Shown here in pieces: positions 51,601 to 62,847 of a stretch of 64,000 nt of DNA (position 1 is its first letter; the number at the start of each line of letters is the position of its first letter). Source of the stretch: Straminergon stramineum (taxonomy: Eukaryota > Streptophyta > Bryopsida > Hypnales > Calliergonaceae); the NCBI GenBank assembly GCA_963920665.1, contig OY987266.1, positions 2,113,001-2,177,000 of the forward strand. Direction: 5' to 3'. The notes beneath the pieces are model-generated. The model was given only the letters and a program-made list of their open reading frames with translations, was not told the origin of the DNA and did not search any database. The translations under genes were made by a program, and so were the position numbers.

Positions 51601-52444
51601 AAGCGTCGACTTTGGGCCATTGGGGCACTTAGAGGCTACATCCTTCGTTTGTTACCATTTTCATTTGCCAAATCTAGCAGTCTTGGCTGTATGTACATAT
51701 GCCAATCTCTGGGAATGATTTTCAACATATCGCAGTTTTGATTCGTAATATCATTGATATTTCACAGGGACAGGTAGTCCATCCGCTCATAGCAGGGTCG
51801 AAGAAGTTGCTTCGATAGCATACACTACACCATCTAGGCCCGAACCTCCTTCGGTTTCAGTTAAGACAAGCCCTCATTCAAAGAGTCCAGGCCACAAGGA
51901 AGAGATGCAAAAGCAAGTGCGGCAAACCAAAGATCGTATGAAGCTCCAGCAAGAGTCACTTGCTCATAAGCGCAAGGCGATGGGTCTGAGGCGTCAAGGG
52001 AAAGTTGAGGAAGCTGACGCAGAGTACGAATTGGCAAAAGAGCTTGAAAAGCAGATGGAAGATCTGGATCCAATGCACGGGAAGGAAGAGTTAGGGGAAG
52101 TAGCTGGAGTGGAGGACCTTCTAGACCCTCAGCTATTAGCGGCCCTCAAGGGGGTAGGTTTTAAAGAAGGTGACTTAAATGGGCCGGTAAATGCTCCCAC
52201 AGGAGTGACTGGACAACCACGGAGTAGTGATGTGGGCTCAAGCTCAAGAAGGCCAACAGTAGCATCTTCAAGGCCAGCAAGCATTGGAGCATTGGAGGCA
52301 GAGAGAAAACAGTTAGAGGAGCAGATTCGTGCCCAAAAGCTTCAAGCAGTTCAGCTGAAACGTGCAGGGAAGCAAGGAGAGGCTCTGGAGAAGCTTCGTG
52401 GGGCAAAACAGCTTGAGAAACGGCTTCTGGCTCTGACTCGTTAG
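45693..52444 (+). CDS. FYVE zinc-finger protein with eight DM14-like repeats, 9 exons
   Basis: Predicted PI3P-binding endosomal scaffold. Exons: 45693-45809, 46670-46832, 46956-47116, 47483-47996, 48200-48522, 48935-49556, 49776-50457, 50597-51411, 51768-52444. They sum to 4,074 bp with consistent phases, giving 1,357 residues. The FYVE domain (19-74) is complete: WTPD at 19, RKHHCRRCG at 38-46, RVC at 69, and eight cysteines (26, 29, 42, 45, 50, 53, 71, 74). Helical repeats of about 40 residues, with the pattern HKRKALALKREGKxxEAxxELxxAKxLE, lie at about 157-200, 327-364, 477-516, 591-631, 782-825, 1082-1118, 1190-1232 and 1315-1355. They resemble the DM14 repeats of CC2D1/Lgd. Between them an acidic motif ending AALRAMGF-like recurs at 423-446, 548-571, 674-697, 878-901 and 1244-1264. 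Linkers are Ser/Pro-rich and probably disordered. An in-frame TGA lies 11 codons before the ATG, supporting this start. Plant homologues exist (I recall Arabidopsis At1g61690 as a FYVE protein of this kind); their function is not known to me. Confidence 0.93.
45810..46669 (+). repeat. Tandem array filling intron 1 of the FYVE/DM14 gene
   Basis: The anchor CGAATTGG-GATTGG (or near variants) recurs at 45829, 45994, 46179, 46343 and 46522. This gives five units of about 164-185 bp, each containing a TTTCGTTTCATCGATTTCGCG-like stretch, a GGATGGT stretch and TTTAGGGTTTGG. The array covers nearly the whole intron. The units are diverged, so it is not a very recent expansion. Confidence 0.8.
47165..47313. 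repeat. Intronic palindromic MITE, family E, copy 8
   Basis: In intron 3 of the FYVE/DM14 gene. It has ATTCATGGGGAGGTCTCAC against GGCCTCCTCATGAATTGTG, and right end ACTTAATGGAAACCC. It is the only copy seen outside ABCA1. Confidence 0.6.
48714..48895 (+). repeat. Repeat in FYVE/DM14 intron 5, shared with intron 8
   Basis: Matches 51,455-51,645 in order: CTTTGGAAGCTAATA, TTTCCTTGAAGGTTC and CTCCTGTAGATATGGAAG. It lies just before the exon that encodes DM14 repeats 3 and 4. Confidence 0.65.
51455..51645 (+). repeat. Repeat in FYVE/DM14 intron 8, shared with intron 5
   Basis: CTCTGGAAGCTAATA, CTTCCTTGAAGCTTC and CTCCTAAAGATATGGAAG follow the same order and spacing as in intron 5. It lies before the exon that encodes DM14 repeats 7 and 8. 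Confidence 0.65.
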
Positions 52445-53240
52445 GGAGTTTCAACCTCTTGCATTCTGAGATTGTCTCATTGCGTTCATATTGAATGCAC
52501 GCAAGCATAAGGTATGTCATGTATTGCAGTCATTTGCCAATTTCCCCTGTAGTAAGGAAAGCGAGTGTGCTGAATAGAACCTGGGAAAGGCAGCGGGAAC
52601 TTGTTCTTCAAGACGGTAGGCTCCGAATTACAGAACTTTCCTGGCGAGTTTGTGAAAGATTGACATATTTTTAAGGGTTGTAGGTGCATGTTAGCAACCA
52701 TGGTTGCTTCTCAAAGTCTCACATAGCTGAGGGTTATGTATATTACTTAGATTGTTCATACATGGGTGTTATTTTGCTGATTGGCTGGAAGAGTAAGAAT
52801 TTTATCTCAGCCTCTCCAAGTGTATGTGTAAATTAATTCTTGGAAACTAAGTCTCCTTCACACGAGTGCAGATTCATTACCAGTGACAATGGTGTCTTGT
52901 TCAAATGGTAGTTTACCTCGACAGATGTATCTTCGTATGAATCTATATTTATCGGATCTCGACGGACCAGACCAGAGAGAAAGCTCCTTTCGAGGAGCCA
53001 AGGACTCCATTTTTTTATGCTTTCTCTCACGTTTCATGCTTCAACTACAATTTCATTTTTCGAGGATAGATTTCATATTACTATTCTTTGTTTGTGTATT
53101 TCTGTTTATGATATTGATTTATTGTATTTCAGAATTTGAGTTGAGTACTTCAAATGAAATCTACAGTACGTGTTGGAACTTAGATTTTCAGAACATTGCA
53201 TTGCAGCTTCATTTTGACAATGGCACGAATAAAAAATTGT
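52445..53240 (+). other. 3' UTR and downstream flank of the FYVE/DM14 gene
   Basis: The stop TAG at 52442-52444 is followed by non-repetitive AT-rich sequence. An AATAAA at 53228-53233 is a candidate polyadenylation signal about 785 bases downstream; nearer unorthodox signals are possible. Short open frames here look random. Confidence 0.4.
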
Positions 53241-54930
53241 GAAATTTGAAGGTACGTAAATGCACATCAATCAGAAGGGTTTAGGAGTTTTGCTGTGGGC
53301 TATATTAGTTTGAGGTCTGGAATTTGTCAATATTTCTCCTTGGAATGCGATACCGCTCCTTGTTTGAACATTCGTCAAGTTAAAGTGGGTAAGCTATTCT
53401 TGGAGTCTCCGTGGAAATTCTCCTTGCAAATTGCGAAGTCCAAGAATGTTGTTCGTCTATTATATGCAATATTTGACAAGAGCTCAAAGTTCGACTGGTA
53501 GATTCTTCAAATCTGTGCACTAGATTTAATGTTGCATCCTGCAGCGAGTATTTCTTTAGTAGCTAGATTTATTAGGGTACACTTTTTGTGTACATGCGTG
53601 GAAGTAGCTAATCTTACCTTCTTGTATCTTATGGAAGTTGAGGGAACTTCGTAATGTAAGAGCATTGCCACGGGTGCATGGCCAATTGGGCTTGCCAAAG
53701 GGGAAGTGGCGGACGTACTAACTTATCAGGTTCTACTGGTCCCGTTGCAGTTGCCCTCCACCGTGTCCCACATAGCACGCAAGCCAAGTAAAGGACAAGC
53801 ATCAATGTTTTGTTGGGAACTCAGCCCACAACCATGAAAGCCAGTAATAAGCAAGCAAGACAAGGATTCTCCGGAACTTTTGGGTTTAGGGAAGGAACCA
53901 CTGGGCCCTGTAAAATTGAGGTGGCTGGAAGGAAATAAAGGAAGGCCCGCCATATGTTTGGAGTTGGTGTAAACACAGAGGGGGTCTAGACAGGAGGGCC
54001 GGTGTACAGCAGGGTTAGACCAAGGACCAGAAGCACTCTAGCCCTTGAACGCCGGGCTGGTGACCGTGGAAATCAGGCATTTTTGGAACTGTGTGACATC
54101 ATCCACTTTAAAACTATTGTAAAAGATCTCCCTTTTCCACCCCTGATTTTGAGGATGAATAGTTGCAATTCTGCCCTACAGAGGAGAATTCCTTGACGTT
54201 CATCATGGGACAAAAAACATCTGCCGCATCGTTTAGGGGCTAGGGTACCCTACTTTGTTAGATGCGAGTCATGTGACCATGAAAAGCAAGAGCCCAAGAC
54301 AAAAAATAGTATTGGCACTTTGCATGGTCATGTTACTAAACCCGAGAGAGATCATAGTCAAGTTCATATCTATTTGTTATTAGATCTTTGACATTGCCAA
54401 CTGCAAGATCAATTAAATAGACAATATTTAGCCTGCCATAGTCTCCTATGAGCTACTACCTATGTCCCAATATAAACCTAGGGTTTCCAAATACACTTGT
54501 GCCAAATTAAATTTGGTATGGTGTAAGAAATTGGCCCTCTACAATTTGATTGACAATGATTGAAGTTAGATGGTACACCCTTGAAGCAAAAGGATTTATA
54601 GATAACATTATATAGCAATGCGATCCTTGCAAAAGCAGTCAAAATGCAACCCTTCACTAACCAAACACATAGAATTCAACCCACAATTGTACAAAAACTA
54701 CTACTACTAAATCTCTTGTTGAGAATTTCCTAAACTTAAAAATCACAAAACATTGTTGGAATTGAATATAGATGACATCAATAAATGTTCTTGCACCAAC
54801 ATTGCTCGAAAAATGATCAAAACTAATACCATTGGAGTAGTTCCAAAAAGGAAATTTTTTTTCACTTTTGATGCTTGTTTTCAATATGCACCATTCCACT
54901 AAAAATAGGATCAATTCACACATTGTCGCA
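53241..54930. other. Intergenic stretch with a less AT-rich island
   Basis: 53,640-54,080 is clearly richer in G and C than its surroundings but has no recognised coding frame. It begins with TAAGAGCATTGCCACGGG, close to TAAGAGCATCGCCAGTGG at about 38,299. The motif recalls the ends of plant hAT-like MITEs, but I could not find a partner terminus. Confidence 0.45.
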
Positions 54931-55696
54931 GGGTGATTGCAAGAAACACTTATCCTATTTTTTGTCTTCTTGCCTTTGGATGGGTGATTTTTTACTCATA
55001 ACTTTTGCATCGTTTGTTTGTTTGGCATGAAATTTGGAATGAAGGTACATGTGACAGTTGCAAACATTGAGATTTTTTCTAAATTTTCAAAATTAGTTTA
55101 CTAATTTTAAATTGCCCCCAATTGGATGTCTATTTGGGCGAGTATGGAGGTTTCTGGACCTATTTTTGACCCAAAAATGCAAATTTAAAGCCACAAATTT
55201 GTCATGTTGGAGGTCTACCACCGTTACAAGGACTAAAAATGAGTTTTATGAAAATAGAAACATGTTGGTTGCACACATGGGGGCAAAGTGACCTTCCTTT
55301 GCGCAAAGGCTACGAAGAGGGAAAAAAATTCATACGTGAATTTTTAGGTGCAATGTGAGCGCAATCTTCTCTAGCAAAAACGAATCTTTTTATTGAATTT
55401 TTTTGAATTTTTTTTGAATTACAAAAAATGAAAAAGTCCATAGATCCCTATTTTGCTATTTTTTGTTCATAGTGACTTCTGTAGTACTCCACAATAATCT
55501 ATAGTAATGCGTAGTACTATATAGTATTGAATCAATGATATTGATCTACAGGTGCCTTGAATCGATGATTTAGATGTGTCAACTCATTGTTGATACATTG
55601 TATTAATTGTATTGATACTTTTTCATAGTACAATTAGTCCTATGGCCAAGAACTACGTTTTTGATTCAAAAACGTGAAGTGTTTCTTGCAATCATC
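54931..55696 (-). mobile_element. 766-bp MITE, family D, copy 2, with 5-bp target duplication
   Basis: TIRs GGGTGATTGCAAGAAACAC and GTGTTTCTTGCAATCATC. The flanking TCGCA at 54926-54930 and 55697-55701 is a direct repeat. It is the inverted relative of 8521-9282. Confidence 0.82.
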
Positions 55697-55844
55697 TCGC
55701 ATTATAAATGTGAGCATTATATAAAAATATATATTTATTTGACTTTTTGATAGATTTGATCATAATAATGTGGTGAGAAAAATGATGTTATTTGAAGTGA
55801 CCTCAAGATGACACCTTCTTATGAGACTTTTCTACCACAAGACA

Positions 55845-57935
55845 AAAAAAAATCCAGAGTTGGCCGACGGGAAATGTATGGACCCTTGACGCCTCCAAGC
55901 AATGGACTTCAACATTGTTTTTGGTTATTTTATTTCATTTCATTTCATACCTTTGAATGAAAAAGGGGTAACACCCCTAAATCACCCAAATATATGTCTT
56001 AAAATCACCACATCCTCCTAGTACATATTCTAGGAAGTTTGGGCAACCTCCTTGACCAAAAGTTAACAAAAATCTCCAAATTGGATCCAAAATTGGCCAA
56101 TTAGAGACCTAAAAATATAATACAATAAAAAAATTCACCAAAAATCACCAAATCCACATGCATTGACAAAATACCACTAAAAATTGACAATTACGACCTC
56201 CAAAATGGTTTTATTTGCACTGTCATCCATAATTCTTGCACACAATTTATCTACACTACATACTCCAAATAACAATCACAAGTCTACTAGTACTCTAATT
56301 CAAAATGCATTGACATTGAATTGGCATCTTCTCCATGACTCCATGGTTCAATTCCTAGGCATGTACAAGCTCTTTAGGCACTTTAAATTGGCCAACACAC
56401 ATATGAAATTATGACCATATTTGCAAATTTATCCACAAACCTTGACTTTCACTTACATGATGCAATCAATAAAGAGTCGATTTCATGCAAACTTGTACCC
56501 TAAGCATTTTGGAAGTAGTTCAATCATAATAGATGGTTTCTGATGACTAACTTACCATTCACAATTCTATAGACAATGGCCAAGAGAAAACCACCACAAT
56601 TGCTTTAATAAGCAGTATCTTCAAGATTCACCTAAGAATTAGCTAACAAGGTATTAATATGGTTTAAGTAATCGAAAAGAAAAAAAAGGAAGAAAAACGA
56701 ATCACAACTACCATGGCAACAGACCATGCTTCATTAGAATGGTTGTCAATGCCTTGTCTAAGCTCCAAATCTTTTTATCTTTGTTTTTTTAGAGAGTTGA
56801 CTTCAAGATTGACCTCCTTCCAAAATTTTAGATCTTAATTCATTAGAGTGGCTCCGCTATTGGCTTCCAAACTTGACCCATTTGAGCTACCACAATTGCT
56901 TCAATTTTCTTCCAAACAACTCAAGACTAGGCTCTCTAGGAGCCTGACCTTGCCCCCTATCTACCCACCAAATTTTAGATCCAAATTTGTTGTAATACCT
57001 CCAAAGTAGATGCTCTCATTCTTAACCCCTCAAATCCTTCCCAATTCACATTGAACCCCTAAATTCTCCCATAATTCAAAAATCAACCTTCAAGATCACC
57101 TACAACACTCTTTACTTTTCACCCATTTTGCTCATACAACAAGTGAACCTACTCACCAAATTGTCTATTTCTAACCCTAATGCATTGCAATAATTTTCTT
57201 GGCATTTTTCTTCCATTTTTTTATCACATTTTTTCAACAAGCTCTTGAAACATACCATGCATATAAAAAAACTTTGTAAGGGAGAAGGTTTCAAACCCTA
57301 ATTTTGCATATATAAAAACTTTGTAACGAAGTAATTTTTCTGACTACTTTCATACTACATTAATTTATTGTAAATCAATTAATTTGGTGCAAAATGCCCT
57401 AAATTAGTGCAAATTGTACTATATTATTTGTAAATCCAATAATTTAGGATAAACTGCGCTAATTTAATGTAAAATACCGTAAATTACTACAAAACACTCT
57501 AAATTATTGATAAATTCCTATTTTAGTGTTTTTAGCACTATTTAAGTGTTTTACTCACTACGTTAGTGCTTTAGTCATAGTTATAGTTTAACTAACTTCT
57601 CTTGTGTGTTTTTTTCATTATTTTTTATTTTTTTACTTTTTAATTTGCTTCTAGTTTCATTTCATACTCCTAGTTTTTTATTTGCATATTGGTTTTGCAT
57701 TTTTTGTTTGCATTTTGTCATCATTTTACTGTTAGCTTAATTTGGTTACTCTACCAAATCTTGCTTAACATCTTTTAAGTTTGAAATCCCTATTTTTTCC
57801 TAAAATTTCCCCAAATTTTCTCTTAATTGCATTTTCTAGCATCTCGCCTTAACCTCTTGAAGTTTCCATTGCTATCTAGCAGAAAACTCCCTAATTGATG
57901 GTTGTAACTTAATCTTGAATATTAACACCTTCGAA
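55845..57935 (-). repeat. Long dispersed repeat, family G, right copy (about 2.1 kb)
   Basis: Reverse complement of 10,600-13,105, shorter mainly because only one 178-bp unit seems present (around 56,800-57,010). The degenerate ATTTAGTGTAAA-type array recurs at about 57,355-57,570. Confidence 0.7.
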
Positions 57936-59301
57936 CTTGTAAATTCAAGTAATTTATTTATATTTCTTATTTTGTAAAAGGTGAACTAATATGGTGGTTC
58001 ACACTTCTCATTGACAAACAAACTATAAAAAAGAGGGAACATCGAAAAGTTTCATTAACTTTGATATAGTTTTTGCTTTGTTTTTCACTTTGGGTTTTAG
58101 TATGTTGAACTGGAGGATTTTTTGAGTCTCAAGATAAAGAACCTCAACTGGAGTCTGAACTTGAATTTTTTTTTATTGTAATTGTTGGATCAATCTCTTC
58201 TATTGCTAGGCCTTGTATAGCCACATGAGTATTTATAAGAAGTTGGGCCTTCTTGATTGTTAAAGCAACCTCATATGAAGTAGCGATGAGACAAAAACTT
58301 TCAATGTGATGCTTGGATGTTGTTGTAAGTTGAACATGTTAAAGGTGTTGAACCCGGAAGTCAAAAAGTGACATATGAAGGGTATTTTGAAGGTCTTAAT
58401 GATGATCAATATTATTGTATGGTTAAGCTTATATAAGAAAGTTATGGTCACCAACGTGGATTAATAGGGCCAATCAATCCTTTAACTAAGCCAAACCATA
58501 TAGAATATATTGCAATTATCATCAAATGCATCCTCAAGTTCTTCTAGATGGAATGATGTTTTTCTAAAAATTCTATTTTTTATCTCTAAAAAACTTATGT
58601 TATATCTTAATTCCTATATTTTGTATTTTGAAGTAATTTCAAATTTCATTCTGTATATTTGATGTTGTTAGAGGAGAAAATGAACATAATTTACCTTCCA
58701 GTTATATCTCGAGATGATATATCTTCAAAATAAGCATTAAAATTAGTAGTAGGATCCTAAAGCGTTAGCCAATGGGAGTTAGTCAAGCCATGTTGTCAAG
58801 ATATAAACTAAAGTCCACATTGTTGGATGGTAGAGGTTGATTATAAGAGACAAAAAAGGGGACACTATTCATTGTCTCTCTCATTGTTGTTTGTAAGGCC
58901 CAAATATTTAAGGAGCCATAGTATGTTGTATTTTACGAATTTTAAAATAAAAATGGAAATAGTAGTATATCATGATATTATGTTTCTAAATTGATTTCAC
59001 TTGCTTGATTTGGAGTTCACACTCAAAAGTTGTGCTAGATTGACTAGAGGAGGGTTTGTTGTTTTCTATGACAAGGGCAAAGACTTTAACCGACTATAAA
59101 AGATTGACAGGTCTTTAATATTTACAATAAAAATTTATGAAAATGTGATAAATTTTGTAAGATTTTCATGAAGATATCATTCATTTTATTTGAAATTCAT
59201 ATGAGGTAGTTGTGAGTGTCAAAGTGAAGGAAGGTTTGTCTTTTGTTGCCTTCAATTTTGAGGGTTGAAACTTTGAGTGACTATAAAAGTTGGAAAGAGA
59301 A
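57936..59301. other. AT-rich non-coding stretch
   Basis: Nothing recognisable; only short random-looking open frames. Confidence 0.5.
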
Positions 59302-59876
59302 TTGACCTCTAAAGGACCAAGGCACATTTGGGGCAAAAATTGTCAAAAACTACCACTTTTTAGAGCACCAAGAAAAAAATGTTTTGTTTTTTTCAAAATT
59401 CAATTGTACAAATTTCAACTAGACTTCGTAGGGAACATGTAGAAAAAAAAATTTGAAATTTTGATTGCATAGATTGAAAGATTATAATATTTGAAGTTAG
59501 TTTAAAAAAAAATTCAACCTTGTCCAACATGGCCTACAAACTTTAACTCCTTCTAAAATGAGATTCTTACATTGAATAGGGTTATTTTTTCTTACATTTG
59601 CATCTTAGATCATGTAAGCTACACCCGCCAAATTTCAAAATCATAGAAAGAGTTTTGCATATGTTGCCCGAAGCTACCCGAGCTACTTGCAAAGTTCAAG
59701 ACAGCATAACTTTTTATCAAGACACCTGATTGGAAAAAAAATTTAGATTTTCAAGGAGATATATAGTTACACGTTATGTCCAAATTTCATGAACATCTGA
59801 CTAAAAATGACTTCATAGGAGATTCCCTGAGATTTCTTGCATACATTGAACAAACACTTGGTCTTTTAGGGGTTAA
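59302..59876 (-). mobile_element. MITE family A, copy 2 (inverted)
   Basis: Reverse-complement relative of 17,855-18,422, bounded by a decayed CCTCTAAAGGACCAAGG and an intact GGTCTTTTAGGGGTTAA. Shared landmarks include TTCTAAAATGAGATTCTTA and AAATTTCATGAACATCTGA-like blocks. Confidence 0.78.
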
Positions 59877-62847
59877 AATTATTGAAAATTTAGAAGAAGA
59901 GTAGAAAACTGTGTTATCTTTCAAAAAATCTATCATTCATATCATTTAGACTTGTGAAGCTTTGGTGGCATCAAATCAAAGTTCAACCAGGGAATTAGAG
60001 TTTGAAGAAGGCTTTGAAGACTTTTATGTTGTTACTTGTGGCTTTCAATTTCTTTGTAAACTTTGTTGTTGTAGATGACATGGGTCAAACCATTGCTTAT
60101 CCTTATTCTATGTCTTGGTAACAAAGTGGGGTTGATGACTTATATGGTCAAAATTTGCTTTATTTTCATGGTGAGGTTGGTTTAATGACTAGCAAACCAT
60201 GAGTTTGAAAGTTTATGAGTCATTTTTATCAATGGTACCTTGTGGTATGTCATTGGATCTACCCGTCCTATATAACTTGATTTGTTATCTCTATGTTGAC
60301 CCATAAACCAATTGAGATTCCAAATAGGATAAGCCAATGGGGAGCAGTTCCACAATAGTATATGAGATTCAATGAACAAGATTCAAGTTTTTACACAAAT
60401 ACGTCTACTTGTGTTCCTAAGCTATTCTTGGTTGCAACCCAAATCCCCGTCATTTCCTAAAGAAATTGTTTCTCTATGACAACGCTAATCTAGCCATTTC
60501 CAAGAAACCCTAGATTTTTTGAAGACAAAGGGAGGACTACCTTAGAGCTACTTGAAAGCAACAAAAGTTGTAAATTCTCCATTATTCACAATAGCCATTT
60601 ATTTTATTGAATTGTAGTTAGTCATCCATCTTTGCTTGTAATTAGTGATAATAGCATTATAGATGCAATTAGTCCATCTACAATTGTCATGAAAAGGGTC
60701 ATCTTGCTTCAAGCCTCAAAAATATTATTTTGGTCAATTCTTTTATTTTATATTTGGTCTTTTTATAAATTAATTTATATGAATTTATTGTGAGTTCATT
60801 CATTTATTGGTTTTATGTATACTTGGTCCATTTTTTACATATTAAAAAAATTGCTCTTACGATAAATTTGATGAAATCTAATCTTAATAATGTATTTGAA
60901 ATAAGATGAAAGAAAAAATATGAAAGAAAAAAATTTTAAAGGAAAAGGGTTTGGACATTAACACTAGAATGAAATCAAAGTCAAAAAGCAACTTATAAAT
61001 GGATGAATAGTTCATGTTTGGAGTAAAAAGTAGATGATTTTCATTTAGTTTCTTTTCTAGATTTTTTGATATACCTCTTCAATCCTTGTATACCTAATGC
61101 ACTATATTTTGGTGTCGATTAAACTTTGAAGTTAAAATAAATCTGACCAAAGTGATTTTTTGAGTATTTTTTGAGTTGAATATTCTTGAAAGTCTATTTT
61201 AAGCATCAAAAATCTGATTTTGAAAAAAAATAATTTTTCTATGGAAATTTATGTGTAAGGCTGTAGCCCTTGTGAATCTTGATTTTTTGGTGTTAGAACT
61301 TTTTGGAGATGAGCCTCAAATACACTTAATCTTGGAGGGAAAAGCACATGAAGATTCATTTAACAAAATGTAAAAAATATTTTGAGAAGCCTTAAATCAA
61401 TTAAGGGTTATGTATAGTTTTGCATGACCTCAATTTTAGATTTGACATGTAAAAGAAGTTTGAAAGATTTCAAATCATTCTCATGTTTTCACACCTTCTT
61501 AATCAATCATTATATTTTTTCAATCCATAAGTGCCTAATATTATTGCTTTTCTTTTTCCTATACAATCCATAATAGGTCTAGTTTGAATTGGTACAATTA
61601 AAAAAAAATTAATTTGATAAAACTAATAAAAATTTGGACTTTTTGTTTGGTTTTGAAAAAACTCTAGAAACTCACTAACTTAGGTCTTGGACATTTAGGA
61701 GTTTACTATAGCATATGTTTGACTTAAAATTTGTTCATTAGTTATTCTCTAAAATTTAATATGAGATATTGTTTTAAGAGAAAGTAAAATAATTGTGTAG
61801 TATATTTAGCAAATTCAAGTTTTTGACTTCAAATAGATTTTTTTTCCATTTGAAAGAATCAATAAAATGGTGCTTCCTTGAGTTATGTTCTCAATAGGTT
61901 TTAAGAGTCACTTGTGTTCTTGTTGAGGTTTTTTTCAATGATTTTAGGTTAATCATTGGATTGGTTTCCTCTTGTTAACACCACCCCTAATTCCCAAGTC
62001 TTTGAAAATAATTTAAGCTCACTCAATTTCTAGTATGCTTAAAAACTTTGAAAAATTCATAAAAATGAAGTCTTTCATATATTTTATTGCAATTTGAAAT
62101 TGACAGACTACAACGGCAATGCTTCTTAAATATAGAATGACATAGAAATTTGGTTTGCAACATCATGCTTTACATAGTAATACACCTAATGGTGAAAATG
62201 CCAAATTAAAACCCCACAAGGATGTTGAGGACTAAAAGTGTTCAATGTACGACTTTCAAGGAAATTCTTGAAAAAAATTTGGACCTATTCTTCCAATTAT
62301 AATAACTTTTGGTTGACTACATTGGAGAAAGGGTCATGTCCTTTCAAGTTCAAAGTCAATATTTGATATTGTACAAAAATGTCATCCAATACATTGGATT
62401 ATGGTGACAACTTACCCTTTAGTGTTAAAATCTTTAAGATAATAAAATATTGAACAAAGATATTTAACCCTTACAAGTTTAGAAAATTCAAGTTTAGATG
62501 CAAAATGGTATTTTTTTTCAAAGGTGTAAGAATTGAGTTGTGACAAAAGTTTGTATCCATGTTGAGCCAAATTCATGGACACATGATACACCCAATTTGA
62601 ATCATTATTGCATCTCCTACATATCCCAGAAGTTCCAAGATGGTCACATATTCTATGTCTATAATGTCTCATTTGAGCTCAAATTTAGATGCCAAATTTT
62701 AGATGTTAGAATGACATCCAAATGAAAGATGCTAATTGTAAAATCATCAATCCAATGGTGCATATCTTGTCACATTTTAGTACAAAATTCCTATTCAAGG
62801 AATCATATATACTACCATATATACAATATACAATAAAACTTAAAGGA
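59877..62847. other. AT-rich non-coding stretch
   Basis: No gene, no clear repeat boundary. Open frames of 60-86 codons here show no splice context or recognisable family. Confidence 0.5.

Noticed and set aside
8421..59876. One large inverted segmental duplication explaining inverted pairs of families D, G and A
   Set aside because: The order D, G, A is the same on both sides, whereas an inverted duplication would reverse it, and spacing differs. Independent insertions fit better.
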